Of a stretch of 40,272 nt of DNA, positions 31,372 to 40,272 are shown one piece after another (the stretch's first letter is position 1; each line of letters opens with the position of its first letter). Below the pieces are notes generated by a model. The model worked only from the letters and a program-made list of their open reading frames with translations. It was not told the origin of the DNA and searched no databases. Made by a program: the position numbers and the translations under genes. The stretch is taken from positions 1-40,272 of the IMG/VR virus record IMGVR_UViG_3300009788_000182. One strand, given 5' to 3'. The DNA is from a virus.

Positions 31372-34017
31372 GTGGCAATTAGTTACTCATCAGGTACAGG
31401 AACTTTAATCACATCCTTTGTGATGACTGAGACCCTTGGCTCTCAGGCTCAACAAACAGGAAACAATACTGTTGTTGTATCAGATGATCTCGCCACGCTT
31501 GGAACCCAAGTAGGGGACAAATACACGACCTACACTAACCGGGCAATTTTGATAGACAGAACAGGCACTCCCCAGTTACGGGAAGTAATTAGCCAAGCTG
31601 CTGGTACTGGAAACACAATAATCCTAACTGTTGACCGTGACTGGGATACCAATCCAATAGAAACAACACATGATATTGATGTTTTTTATGATGTAGATGA
31701 TATTGAGACTGGAATTTCGGGCACATCTGGCAACGGTATTTCCCTAAGCGCAAGGACTGGACTGTACGAGCTGTCCAATGTCCTAACTGTTCAAGCTAAT
31801 GCTGGTTTGCACAACAGTTATGGTCAGGCATTAGAAGCTGATGACAGGGGATCAAATGTAGCAATTATAGTTGCCAGTACTGGATGGTTTGTATCTGGAT
31901 ATCCGGCGGGGGATGCATCTATTAATGGGGCAATATATACATCTTACAATGGATCTGCTGCTGAACCTAGCTGGCAATTTCAAAGTGGGTCCGTAGGTCG
32001 TTTTTATGACAGTCTTTTCTGGGCACAATTAGTTACTCAGCAATTTGAATGTGTTGCTGGATCTGATGTTCGTTTTGATGGATGCAAACTTTTAAAAAAT
32101 ACCGAAGAATTGCATTTGTATGATGCTGAATTAGTTAATTCTGGTATTGGTGGTTTAGCCGCTACAACGGAAATAGTCAGAGTCAATGCAGGAACTATAG
32201 CCAATGGTTTATCATTAGCTGATATTGATACATTAGATACTGTAGCTGATACGGCAGCAGAAACGATAGAACTTGAAGGAGTAGTTTTTTCTGGAGTAAC
32301 AGATTTATGGAATATTCGCCAAAATAAGACGATCAACATGATTGATCCTATCTGGGATGCAACGGTATATACTGATTTTACGTGGGTTGGCACAACCACA
32401 GGAAATGTATTAAATGACAGAAGAAGTATTAAAGTTACTGTGCAAACATCAGATGGCACCAAGTTATCAGATGCTCTTGTTAATGTATATGAAAATACCC
32501 AATCCGATGACCTTGTATTGGAGCTAGTTACAGCGGCAGTTACTGGGTTTGTTGAAGATTCTTTTATTTACCTAGCTCATGCCACCAATTCATCTACAAC
32601 TACCTACGGCGGTCATGCTTTGCAGAGTAATAAGTGGCTGTATCTACCTTTTGTAGCTGCACAGGTATCAGATGAGAAATTCAATGGTGTTATAGTTTTA
32701 AATCCTGATAATAATATCGTTCAGACGACTCAATCTACAGCAATAGCAGTAGGGTCTAGTGTTACATGGAATGATGATACCAATCCCTCTGAACTGTTTA
32801 ATTTTACACTTGGTTCTGGTACATTAGCTGTGGGTATGATCTTGACGTTTACTAGTGGTGCTACTGGAACCATTACCGAGGCTCTTGATGGAGATTCTGT
32901 TGCTGGAATAATTCATCTGAAAGACAGAAATGCAACGGCAATAACTAATGGGGATACATTTAGCAGAACAGGAGGCACAGCCGGGACATTTAGTGGCACA
33001 TATACAAATGACTCAAAGCAGCCATTTTCTATATGGATTGACGCAGCAACCATAACGTATCAAGCATTGTATGATTATATTGCAGCCATAACTACTGAAA
33101 CTACTCTAGGAGCAACTGGGGAATTAGTATGGGAGTGGTGCCGATCTGCTCAAACACAAGCATTCTATTCCACAGGATCGACCTTTTTGACTGAGAGATC
33201 TAATGGCAAGGGAATAATGATAGTCAATTCTGGGGGAGGTACATTGGATTATGTTACAGACGATGCAGGCGCTCAATGGTCTCCACCAGCAGTAATCACA
33301 ATAAGGGTAGAAGGGGTATCAGAGGGGGCTGCTGTTGTAGTTATAGCTGATGAAACCGTTGGAAGTATGACAGAAGGAGATATAATTTTTGAGAAATTTG
33401 CTGACTCTGATGGAGTTGCAGAGGTTACAAATTTTAAGTATGAATCCGCATTTAATCCATCTGGTTTAGATGTTGTTGTTAGAGCCCGATCATCAGGTAA
33501 TGCCATTGCTGTTTTACAAGATGATAACGGTTCTTTTACTGATGAGACAACGGAGGCTAACAGCTCAACTACTGATGATATGCTACTCCTTCCCACAGTC
33601 CCTGTTGTTAATGAAGACCGCTATTTATTTGGTCATACTGAGAAGTTTAGTCAATTGAAATTAAATGTTAGTGTGGTTGGTACTGGTGGGTTTACAATGA
33701 CTTGGCAATATTGGAATGGTGCTTGGACCAATTTATCAGGAGTATCTGATGGTACAAGCAGTTTTTCCGTGTTGGGGGAAAATATCGTGTCGTGGACAAT
33801 GCCGGGGGATTGGGCCACAACTACTATTAATGGCCAAGGTCCATTTTATTATGTAAGAGCCGCATATACAGCGGGATCAGTAACAATAGTTCCGAAAGGT
33901 AAAAAATGTACTTTAGATGTTACCAAATATCTACCATTTGCACAAGATCGTATTGTTATTTCTACTGGGTTAGGTGTGGTTGCTACATGGATTGAAGATG
34001 CGATTGCTAGTTTTTAG
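31372..34017 (+). CDS. Large beta-rich virion structural protein (probable tail/appendage)
   Basis: 881 residues, almost entirely beta-type: Thr, Ser, Gly and Asp rich with no catalytic motif. GTG 31372 has AGGA 8 nt upstream. The central part (about 120-330) alternates short strands as in beta-helices. Near residue 780 a carbohydrate-binding-like unit appears (MTWQYWNGAWTNLSG followed by GQGPFYYVRAAY), a motif recurrent in phage tail and baseplate proteins. It likely contributes to host recognition. Confidence 0.8.
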   Translation: MAISYSSGTGTLITSFVMTETLGSQAQQTGNNTVVVSDDLATLGTQVGDKYTTYTNRAILIDRTGTPQLREVISQAAGTGNTIILTVDRDWDTNPIETTHDIDVFYDVDDIETGISGTSGNGISLSARTGLYELSNVLTVQANAGLHNSYGQALEADDRGSNVAIIVASTGWFVSGYPAGDASINGAIYTSYNGSAAEPSWQFQSGSVGRFYDSLFWAQLVTQQFECVAGSDVRFDGCKLLKNTEELHLYDAELVNSGIGGLAATTEIVRVNAGTIANGLSLADIDTLDTVADTAAETIELEGVVFSGVTDLWNIRQNKTINMIDPIWDATVYTDFTWVGTTTGNVLNDRRSIKVTVQTSDGTKLSDALVNVYENTQSDDLVLELVTAAVTGFVEDSFIYLAHATNSSTTTYGGHALQSNKWLYLPFVAAQVSDEKFNGVIVLNPDNNIVQTTQSTAIAVGSSVTWNDDTNPSELFNFTLGSGTLAVGMILTFTSGATGTITEALDGDSVAGIIHLKDRNATAITNGDTFSRTGGTAGTFSGTYTNDSKQPFSIWIDAATITYQALYDYIAAITTETTLGATGELVWEWCRSAQTQAFYSTGSTFLTERSNGKGIMIVNSGGGTLDYVTDDAGAQWSPPAVITIRVEGVSEGAAVVVIADETVGSMTEGDIIFEKFADSDGVAEVTNFKYESAFNPSGLDVVVRARSSGNAIAVLQDDNGSFTDETTEANSSTTDDMLLLPTVPVVNEDRYLFGHTEKFSQLKLNVSVVGTGGFTMTWQYWNGAWTNLSGVSDGTSSFSVLGENIVSWTMPGDWATTTINGQGPFYYVRAAYTAGSVTIVPKGKKCTLDVTKYLPFAQDRIVISTGLGVVATWIEDAIASF

Positions 34018-34068
34018 ATGTAAATTGACAAATAACCCTCCATTATTTTGAAATAAGTTTTCATTTCA

Positions 34069-34076
34069 TATAAATA
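34069..34076 (+). promoter_or_regulatory. T4-type late promoter (TATAAATA)
   Basis: An exact match in the 83-nt gap, 24 nt before ATG 34101, leaving room for AGGAGATG. This is the best placed late-promoter candidate in the window. Confidence 0.5.
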
Positions 34077-34100
34077 AAAGTATTACAGGAGATGCCATAA

Positions 34101-36698
34101 ATGACAACTATATCACTGCTCGGAGGAGATTGGGAGTATCAGTTTGAGGATGAGACTACTGATCCTGCCGCAAATGTTGGAACACGAATGCTAGTATATG
34201 TATCTGGGGTTGTACGCTCGACAAATGAAGTGTATTCAGCCCTAGCTGATGTCACAGATGAATTTCAAGCAATGGGATTTAAAAATCCAATGCTTCCTGT
34301 AACTCCGAACGCATATACGATGGAAAATAAAGCTTTTATTTCAAGAGCTTCGTCAGAACAGCTTAAAGAAGGAACAATTACAGCAGACTGGGCATTAGTT
34401 GGTGTTGCTGGAAATGATGCCGGTCGAGGAGTATTACGGGTACCGTATACAGGTGGTACCAACTTTGATTCTGGTGATGTTGGAAAACTTGTTACTCAGG
34501 GCGATTCTGGTGATACTGGAACTTTATTAGATTTTGAAATAGAACCCGATGGTACCCTTGTGGCGTGGATTAGGCCAGACGATTCTACCCCCACAACGGG
34601 AGATATTTTTGATGGTACTGGTACTCTTGTGGTTACTAATGGTACTGGTTCAAGTACTTCTAGTACTGCCGCAACTTCTGGGCAAACTAGATTTACAGCT
34701 ATTCAGGCTATTGGTAGTGTACCTACAGCCACCGAAGTTTATGTTGTTCAAAATAGAATTAAACTAAAGGATGCTGTTACTGATAGTTTCCAATTCTGGG
34801 CCACAGATACTGCCGTTTCTTTGGGTATTGTTTCTGTTTTAATTAGAACACAAAGTGTAGGAGCATTGATTGCCGATGGTGACCTTGAAGTATTCGCTAG
34901 AAGGTATACGTCATTGTATGATAATTTCCGATTGAACGTAGCAGCGGGTGGTTTTTCCGCTTTGCCGTTAGCTTCTGCACCAGATATTAACAACACTATT
35001 GGTTATAGAAGAAATGTAATGACTGGAAGTGGGGGCACATGGACTGTAGGAAATGCCTTGTATGTTGGTGCTTCATGGGCAGCGGCTACAATAAAGGGTG
35101 TTATAACTGCTGAAGATTCCGGTACAATAGAATATTATTTAATTGGTGACTTAACTGATTTAACTGGTTCTGAAGCCATAAAAGAATATGATTTCGTAGC
35201 TGAAGGTGATGGTGATGCCACGGCTACTGGTGCTGCTGGTGGATCAATCCCTAACTTGCTTGGGCCTACTGATCCCGCTGCAACGCAAGGCGGATCAGTA
35301 ACAATTACAAACGGTAACACAACCCGTGATCATGATAACACTGGAGTAGCAGAACCTTATTCTGTTATAATTGATGCACAAGGCGATGTTCCTATTGCTA
35401 AGGTGTACGAGCGTATCAAGTATGTAACTCGTCGTGGTGCTGATGCAGCGGATTTATTCGGAGCTGGCGTAAATGTACCGGGAGAAACGTACCGTGGATT
35501 GGAAGGGTTGTATTATTATGACGGTTTGACATCTGGACCATTTGGCGAAGGTGAAGACATCGATCACAATGGTGGTACATGGACAGCCCGTTCAATAGCT
35601 GTACGTACAACTGTGGTAGGTGAGGATGTGGCTCAGATATACTTTACAACGACTGACGAACAGACATCTCTTGATAGTGTTGGAAACAATGATCAGATTG
35701 ATGATGAAAGTTCGTCCTCTGTTGACATACAAACGGATGGTGCTGGTGGTGCAGCGTTATCTATTTCCTCTCCTAAGTCGTCTCCGTTTGGTACGTTCAC
35801 AGGTTCACAAATTTTCGGTGCCCAAGGTATCGATTTTCGTAATCCCGGCCCAGATGATACTCAAGCATATATTTTGACTGATGACCTTGGTACCTTGCGT
35901 ACTCCACCTAACACACTATCATTTACAGTTGCTAATACTAGAGCGGCTGATAGAATTCTTGTTGCTAGAGACACAGGTACTTCCGGTGTAATTGATAAAG
36001 ATCAATTTGGTGGAATAGATACTCCGGGTGGATCTTATAATAGTATCGACGATGCGGAGGTTAGGGCTGCTGGTACTGTAGATGGGGAAGTTCCTACTAT
36101 TGGTGTAGTTAGAGTTGTAGAGACCACACTTGAAGAAGAACATAGATATTACTATTCATCCCGTACTACTGGATCAAACGGTGTATTTACTCTAAAGGCT
36201 ATTGCTAATAGTCCATTTACTGCTACAGCAGGGAGTACCACCCAAGTTGTTGATGATGGTGAAAACTTTGTTACAAACGGCGTTGAAGTAGGAATGCTTA
36301 TTAGAAATACTTTTGGTGGTAAAACCACACATATTTGGGAAGTAACTGGGTTTGCTCAAACTGGGGCCACACCAAATGATACATTATTGCTGAGACCATT
36401 ATATGGTTCCCCAGATGACTTTGATGTAGGTGACACATTTACAATTAATTTGTTAATTCAAACTTATGCTACTTCTGACGATGTATATGATACAATTCTA
36501 GATTATGAAGAAGATGTAGGTGATGATGTTACACCGGGATCAATTGTGAATACATTTGTTAAGTTAGGTGGTACATTTGGTACAGTAGTTCAAGTGAGAC
36601 AGGGTAAAGTTATTCTACCATTTGAACAAAATCAGGACCAAGGACAAGGCAATACAACGGTAACCACTGTACGTACACCTGATTCAATTGCTGTATAA
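34101..36698 (+). CDS. Large virion structural protein
   Basis: 865 residues, beta-rich, starting MTTISLLGGDWEYQFEDETT. The first 70 residues form a conserved-looking N-terminal module; later segments read FWATDTAVSLGIVSVLIRTQ and FARRYTSLYDNFRLNVAAGG. A good ribosome site (AGGAGATG) and a late-type promoter precede it. It resembles structural proteins of T4-like marine myoviruses; exact location in the virion unknown. Confidence 0.8.
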   Translation: MTTISLLGGDWEYQFEDETTDPAANVGTRMLVYVSGVVRSTNEVYSALADVTDEFQAMGFKNPMLPVTPNAYTMENKAFISRASSEQLKEGTITADWALVGVAGNDAGRGVLRVPYTGGTNFDSGDVGKLVTQGDSGDTGTLLDFEIEPDGTLVAWIRPDDSTPTTGDIFDGTGTLVVTNGTGSSTSSTAATSGQTRFTAIQAIGSVPTATEVYVVQNRIKLKDAVTDSFQFWATDTAVSLGIVSVLIRTQSVGALIADGDLEVFARRYTSLYDNFRLNVAAGGFSALPLASAPDINNTIGYRRNVMTGSGGTWTVGNALYVGASWAAATIKGVITAEDSGTIEYYLIGDLTDLTGSEAIKEYDFVAEGDGDATATGAAGGSIPNLLGPTDPAATQGGSVTITNGNTTRDHDNTGVAEPYSVIIDAQGDVPIAKVYERIKYVTRRGADAADLFGAGVNVPGETYRGLEGLYYYDGLTSGPFGEGEDIDHNGGTWTARSIAVRTTVVGEDVAQIYFTTTDEQTSLDSVGNNDQIDDESSSSVDIQTDGAGGAALSISSPKSSPFGTFTGSQIFGAQGIDFRNPGPDDTQAYILTDDLGTLRTPPNTLSFTVANTRAADRILVARDTGTSGVIDKDQFGGIDTPGGSYNSIDDAEVRAAGTVDGEVPTIGVVRVVETTLEEEHRYYYSSRTTGSNGVFTLKAIANSPFTATAGSTTQVVDDGENFVTNGVEVGMLIRNTFGGKTTHIWEVTGFAQTGATPNDTLLLRPLYGSPDDFDVGDTFTINLLIQTYATSDDVYDTILDYEEDVGDDVTPGSIVNTFVKLGGTFGTVVQVRQGKVILPFEQNQDQGQGNTTVTTVRTPDSIAV

Positions 36699-36766
36699 TA
36701 CTGTAATGTACACCATGTGGAATTATCGTATATATTGTATAATTGCTTAATTAATGGGGTAACAAT

Positions 36767-37321
36767 ATGGGTCAGGATAATTCTAATCTTGGATTAACTG
36801 GAATAGATTCCATTCGCCTGAATGGAATGAAATTGGATGCCCTTCCGATTGCTGAATCAGCAATAGCAAAACAGCAATGGTCTGAAGTTCAAGCCATGGA
36901 CATTAAAAACAAAATTAACAGTATACTTGGGCGATACCCCAAACCAAGTGTTGCCTATATAGACGGCAGAATTATTGAATGTCAAGATAATATTAAACGT
37001 ATCAAGAAATTTAAATCTGATCAGGATACCATGATAAATGAATATTCTATGCATATACGCATGTGTGTGCATAGAGATACTGAAATATCTAAATTAGATC
37101 AAGTGGATGATATGGATGAAATAAAACGGCTTAAACTTCAATATCCACCATATGATATTATCGCAATGGAACAACAAATCATACAATGTAGAGAAGCTAT
37201 GATCCGTTGTGATGATGTTGTTGATGAAGAAAATAACAGTATAAATACGTTGTATGGAGTTCTTTCCTTATGTAAGCAACGAGATGAAGAATTAAAGCAA
37301 TTTGGGGTTAAAGTGGGGTAA
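36767..37321 (+). CDS. Helical protein between virion genes
   Basis: 184 residues, mostly charged helices (IECQDNIKRIKKFKSDQ, IIQCREAMIRCDDVVDEEN), coiled-coil prone. GGGG precedes ATG 36767. It could be a chaperone or connector for adjacent large proteins. No family recognised. Confidence 0.7.
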   Translation: MGQDNSNLGLTGIDSIRLNGMKLDALPIAESAIAKQQWSEVQAMDIKNKINSILGRYPKPSVAYIDGRIIECQDNIKRIKKFKSDQDTMINEYSMHIRMCVHRDTEISKLDQVDDMDEIKRLKLQYPPYDIIAMEQQIIQCREAMIRCDDVVDEENNSINTLYGVLSLCKQRDEELKQFGVKVG

Positions 37322-37324
37322 GCC

Positions 37325-39493
37325 GTGACAACTCGATCAGACGTAGATGTCGAATTTAACACCAGCCCGCGAATTGCTGAAGTAGCTTCTCCTTCTGTTG
37401 AAATTACGATGCAAGACCTAGTGGATACTCTTAGAAAACAAGAAGATTCCTTTGTGGGTATGTCATTTGATAAGCTCATCAATGCTTCTGGTAAAGAGGA
37501 CTTGGGCGGCGGCGTTAAAGTTGGTATTACTGTTGCTATGCAAAACCTTCTTCTAGCGTTTGCTGGTAGAACTGTTCCGGCAGAAACAGGCACAGTAACA
37601 GGCTCTCCAGCATCCCCAGTAGCTGGTAGACAAATAATACAAGATACTGCCGCTTTATTTATTTCTAATAATGTGCAACGCGGATCATTGATTGTTAATT
37701 TTACTGATCAATCTATTGCCGAGGTTGTATCCGTAGATTTTGAAACACAACTCACAACTAAAACATTAACAGAAGGTATTGGTAATACCTATGATATAGA
37801 TGATGAGTATAAGGTATGGAACGTTGTTCAAGTATCTGCAACCGGCGGTAATCTTGTTGCTGTCAATGATCTACAAGATGTTATTGATGCCATTTTACCC
37901 ACAGCATTCACCCAAGTCATATTAACCGCATCATCTTCAGCAACATTACAAGAACAAGCGGATATTCAATACGCATCGTTTGGTGGTGGTGTAACTATTG
38001 ATGTTATTGGCGGTGAAGCCGGGACAGTGTTCCCCGCCGGAACACCCAGACAGCCATCTAATAATTTAATAGATGGTCATACAATTGCAGATGATAGAGG
38101 ATTTTTTACTTTTCTCATAAAAGGGGATATAACAATTGACGCATCGGTGGATGCCGATGATGGCCACACTTATGAAGGGGAATCAAAAGCAAGAACAAAG
38201 ATAACATTATTAGATGCCGCTAAGATTGCAGATAGTGAGTATAAAAATGCAACAATTACTGGGGTTTTGGATGGAAGTTCGTCAATTAGCAACTGTGTAA
38301 TAGAAACTCTTACTTTTTTAAATGGGTATATTGATCACTGTATTTTGTCTGGAACAATAACTTTAGGTGGCGGTGTAGATGCTCATATTGTAGATTGTTG
38401 GTCAGGTGTTCCGGGGGGATCTACCCCAACTATTGATATGGGCGGTACCGGTCAAGGTTTAGGATTACGTAATTATAACGGTGGCATTACGTTAACAAAT
38501 AAAACTGGAACAGAGGATGTATCAATTGATATGAATAGTGGTCAAGTAATCATCGATGACACGGTTACAGACGGAGATATTTACTTAAGGGGTGTAGGAA
38601 CTTGGACAAACCGAGAGACCTATACTGGTGGGGCAAATGTTGTTAATCAATTGATCGACGGTGTTTTAGTACAAGAAATAGAACAACTCTCTTATACTGG
38701 AGTAGTACATATAGATACTGTTGGTGGTTCGAGTGGAACTGCATTTCCAATAGGCACACTTAGTACCCCTGTTGATAATATGGCCGATGCATTACTTATT
38801 ATGGCCAGTCGTGGTATAGAGACGGTGCATATACATAGCGATTTAACTCTTTCATCTGGTTCGTATAATAATTTATTTTTAGGGAACGGCATTGAGACAA
38901 CTACAATAACCATTAGCGGAAGTGCCACAGTAGACGGGGCTAGGTTTGGAGATTGTACTCTAACTGGTTCTGTAGGTGGAAGTGTGGTGTGCACCGATGC
39001 TGTACTGAGAGACTTGACATCATTCAATGGGCAAGCAACAAATTGCGGGCTTCAGGGAGATATAGTGTTATCCGGTGATGTAATATCTAGATTTGTAAAT
39101 TGTTATAATCATGCAATTGTACCTGCTACTAGAACCACTATAGATATAGGTGGAAGTGGTAACAGTGCTGTATTTCATGGATACCAAGGTAATTTAGATA
39201 TTGATAATATGAGTGGTGCAGCAGACGCTGCTGTTATTGGCTTACATGCTGGAAATATTAGACTTTTATCTGGACTTACTGATGGAAATGTTATATTGTT
39301 TGGTATAGGAACCATAGAATCTGATGCAAGCAGCGGTATAACACTTAATATAGATGGTTTGGTTAACAAAGAAGTTATATCTGAGACAGTATGGGATGAA
39401 GATTTAACAGGACATGATGTAGCGGATTCAGCAGGAAAAGAACTTACAGATGCCCGTATTAATGCAGCTAATGCTTTTGCTGTATCAGCATAA
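37325..39493 (+). CDS. Spike-like virion protein with duplicated beta-helix domain
   Basis: 722 residues from GTG 37325 (GGGG upstream). An N-terminal helical region (to about 90) precedes two tandem copies of a domain of about 225 residues. Copy 1 (about 225-460) opens VTIDVIGGEAGTVFPAGTP; copy 2 (about 460-690) opens VVHIDTVGGSSGTAFPIGTL. In both, 'NCxL/I' turns lead to a TIDxGGxGxxxxxxxYxGxL/I stretch and a G(D/N)(I/V)xLxGxGT end. This suggests right-handed beta-helices. The C-terminus has the SETVWDEDLTGHDVADSAG motif. Likely a tail spike or fibre. Confidence 0.8.
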   Translation: MTTRSDVDVEFNTSPRIAEVASPSVEITMQDLVDTLRKQEDSFVGMSFDKLINASGKEDLGGGVKVGITVAMQNLLLAFAGRTVPAETGTVTGSPASPVAGRQIIQDTAALFISNNVQRGSLIVNFTDQSIAEVVSVDFETQLTTKTLTEGIGNTYDIDDEYKVWNVVQVSATGGNLVAVNDLQDVIDAILPTAFTQVILTASSSATLQEQADIQYASFGGGVTIDVIGGEAGTVFPAGTPRQPSNNLIDGHTIADDRGFFTFLIKGDITIDASVDADDGHTYEGESKARTKITLLDAAKIADSEYKNATITGVLDGSSSISNCVIETLTFLNGYIDHCILSGTITLGGGVDAHIVDCWSGVPGGSTPTIDMGGTGQGLGLRNYNGGITLTNKTGTEDVSIDMNSGQVIIDDTVTDGDIYLRGVGTWTNRETYTGGANVVNQLIDGVLVQEIEQLSYTGVVHIDTVGGSSGTAFPIGTLSTPVDNMADALLIMASRGIETVHIHSDLTLSSGSYNNLFLGNGIETTTITISGSATVDGARFGDCTLTGSVGGSVVCTDAVLRDLTSFNGQATNCGLQGDIVLSGDVISRFVNCYNHAIVPATRTTIDIGGSGNSAVFHGYQGNLDIDNMSGAADAAVIGLHAGNIRLLSGLTDGNVILFGIGTIESDASSGITLNIDGLVNKEVISETVWDEDLTGHDVADSAGKELTDARINAANAFAVSA

Positions 39494-39503
39494 TTTTTTG
39501 TTC

Positions 39504-39532
39504 TTGCATTTTTGAAAAATTTGGTGTATACT
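39504..39532 (+). promoter_or_regulatory. Sigma70-like promoter before the NMN adenylyltransferase gene
   Basis: TTGCAT (39504-39509), a 17-nt spacer, TATACT (39527-39532). The same -10 as the gp32 and gp44 promoters, consistent with early expression of the NAD gene just downstream of late genes. Confidence 0.55.
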
Positions 39533-39565
39533 CCGCTATATATTTAAGAGATACGTGAATTCTGA

Positions 39566-39580
39566 TGATCGGAGCGATCA
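39566..39580 (+). other. Leader hairpin before the NMN adenylyltransferase gene
   Basis: TGATCG/CGATCA with loop GAG, a perfect 6-bp stem about 67 nt before the ATG at 39648. It would lie within the transcript from the 39504 promoter. Confidence 0.4.
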
Positions 39581-39647
39581 ATATACAGTAAATGTATCAA
39601 AGTTATAAAGGTTTACGGCATTTTATTGCACTAAGGAGCTTAGGCAG

Positions 39648-40272
39648 ATGATGAAAACATACGATTATGTAATATACATCGGTAGATTCGAACCACCTCA
39701 TTCCGGGCACCTCGAAACAATCACCAAAGCATTTCATTATACAAAGAATCTAATAATCATTATTGGTTCTGCTAATGCCTCCCCAACACCAAAAAATCCA
39801 TGGTCAGCAGATACCCGCATAGAGATGATTAATTCTCTGCTGAATATTATCCGTCCCGACGTAAATTCAAGCATTCATTTTATACCAATGGAAGATCGTC
39901 TGTACAATGACGATAAATGGCTGGCATATTTACAAGAACAGGTCAGCAAAATAGTTGATAATAAGTCAATGGCCATCATTGGTCATGATAAAGGTGATTC
40001 GGGATATCTAAAACAGTGTTTCCCCGGCATTGACTATATTGATACCGGCCCGTACACCAAAGAATCAGGATCAGCCGGTAAAGTTGTGAGTGCCACCAAG
40101 ATCAGGGAGTTAATGTTCGAAGGTGACGTTGGCTACACAGCAAGTAATCTTCCAGCACCAATCTACAGAAAGTTGGAAGCATATGCGAAGACCCCCGAAT
40201 TTGAACTTCTTTGTGGGGAATATGCTCATATCTTAGTGGAGGAAGATATGGTTAGACCCTTGCCATATGGCA
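39648..40272 (+). CDS. NMN adenylyltransferase-like protein, NAD+ synthesis (3' truncated by window)
   Basis: ATG 39648 (AAGGAG 9 nt upstream; ATG 39651 possible) opens a frame running off the window, 208 residues seen. Nucleotidyltransferase motifs are present: YIGRFEPPHSGHLETI (about 9-24, with the S/T-x-GH motif) and VSATKIREL (about 145-155, the ISxTxxR type). It joins NMN and ATP into NAD+. In KVP40-like phages such enzymes carry a C-terminal Nudix domain, which could lie beyond the end. It may rebuild NAD+ against NAD-depleting defence systems. It has its own sigma70-like promoter. Confidence 0.85.
   Translation, partial: MMKTYDYVIYIGRFEPPHSGHLETITKAFHYTKNLIIIIGSANASPTPKNPWSADTRIEMINSLLNIIRPDVNSSIHFIPMEDRLYNDDKWLAYLQEQVSKIVDNKSMAIIGHDKGDSGYLKQCFPGIDYIDTGPYTKESGSAGKVVSATKIRELMFEGDVGYTASNLPAPIYRKLEAYAKTPEFELLCGEYAHILVEEDMVRPLPYG

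Noticed and set aside
37236-37246. TATAAATA inside the 36767-37321 gene
   Set aside because: Within coding sequence with no gene start at suitable distance; expected by chance in AT-rich DNA.
39592-39651. 19-codon frame overlapping the start of the NMN adenylyltransferase gene
   Set aside because: No Shine-Dalgarno, and it covers the ribosome site of the real gene; no supporting pattern.
1-40272. tRNA genes, CRISPR arrays, integrase or attachment sites
   Set aside because: The gaps are short and none folds as a cloverleaf; no spaced repeat array, integrase or transposase was seen.

Overview
The window is a compact, single-contig piece of a T4-superfamily myovirus (contractile-tailed, large dsDNA phage). 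The support is the set of T4-type proteins encoded here: small and large terminase subunits, a gp32-like ssDNA-binding protein, UvsX and UvsW, a probable UvsY, gp44/gp62-type clamp loader subunits and a GroES-like co-chaperonin. Several of the unnamed genes resemble, from memory, conserved hypothetical genes of marine T4-like phages. The sequence does not identify the host. Genes are packed tightly with 1-50 nt gaps or short overlaps, mostly on the plus strand. No tRNA, rRNA, CRISPR array or insertion sequence was seen, and no gene-free stretch exceeds about 160 nt.

Region by region. 1-6271 is packaging and DNA entry: three small genes, a TerS-like gene, an unknown 370-aa gene, a T5 A1-like metallophosphoesterase, a degenerate terminase-like ATPase, then TerL. 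6283-15321 is recombination and replication: a SWIM-type zinc protein, gp32 with a structured leader and a sigma70-like promoter, a strong terminator, UvsX, small unknowns, a UvsY candidate, UvsW, the N-terminal half of a DnaE-like polymerase core, a repeat-containing basic protein, a GroES-like co-chaperonin and a four-TM membrane protein. 15371-20709 starts at another sigma70-like promoter: gp44, small zinc proteins, a remarkable 23-bp perfect hairpin, gp62, and the catalytic half of the DnaE-like core (opening MDIDID), ending in a small winged-helix-like gene. 20693-26108 holds one minus-strand gene, an acidic virion-type protein, a P-loop ATPase or kinase, a DnaQ-like exonuclease and a two-gene spanin pair. 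26176-28212 is a large acidic protein, possibly head-related. 28276-28890 is a sulfotransferase-like gene bracketed by two near-identical terminators, which looks like a moron. 28917-30870 is a three-gene minus-strand cluster. 30973-39493 carries large beta-rich virion proteins, probably tail or appendage, ending in a duplicated beta-helix spike-like protein. The window closes inside an NMN adenylyltransferase gene (NAD+ salvage).

Working together, the replication genes would form a T4-type recombination-dependent replisome: gp32, UvsX/Y/W and the gp44/62 clamp loader, with the polymerase, helicase and clamp outside the window. The terminase genes package the product, the spanins complete lysis, and the sulfotransferase and NAD genes are auxiliary functions probably directed at the host. 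The most unusual points are: a C-family polymerase palm split over two distant genes; a pseudo-ATPase paralogue of TerL lying directly upstream of it; a hairpin with a GGRCAT loop that recurs in two leaders, each time 3 nt before a small reading frame; the 23-bp hairpin with a Shine-Dalgarno-like loop; and a series of genes with capsid-targeting-like N-termini.
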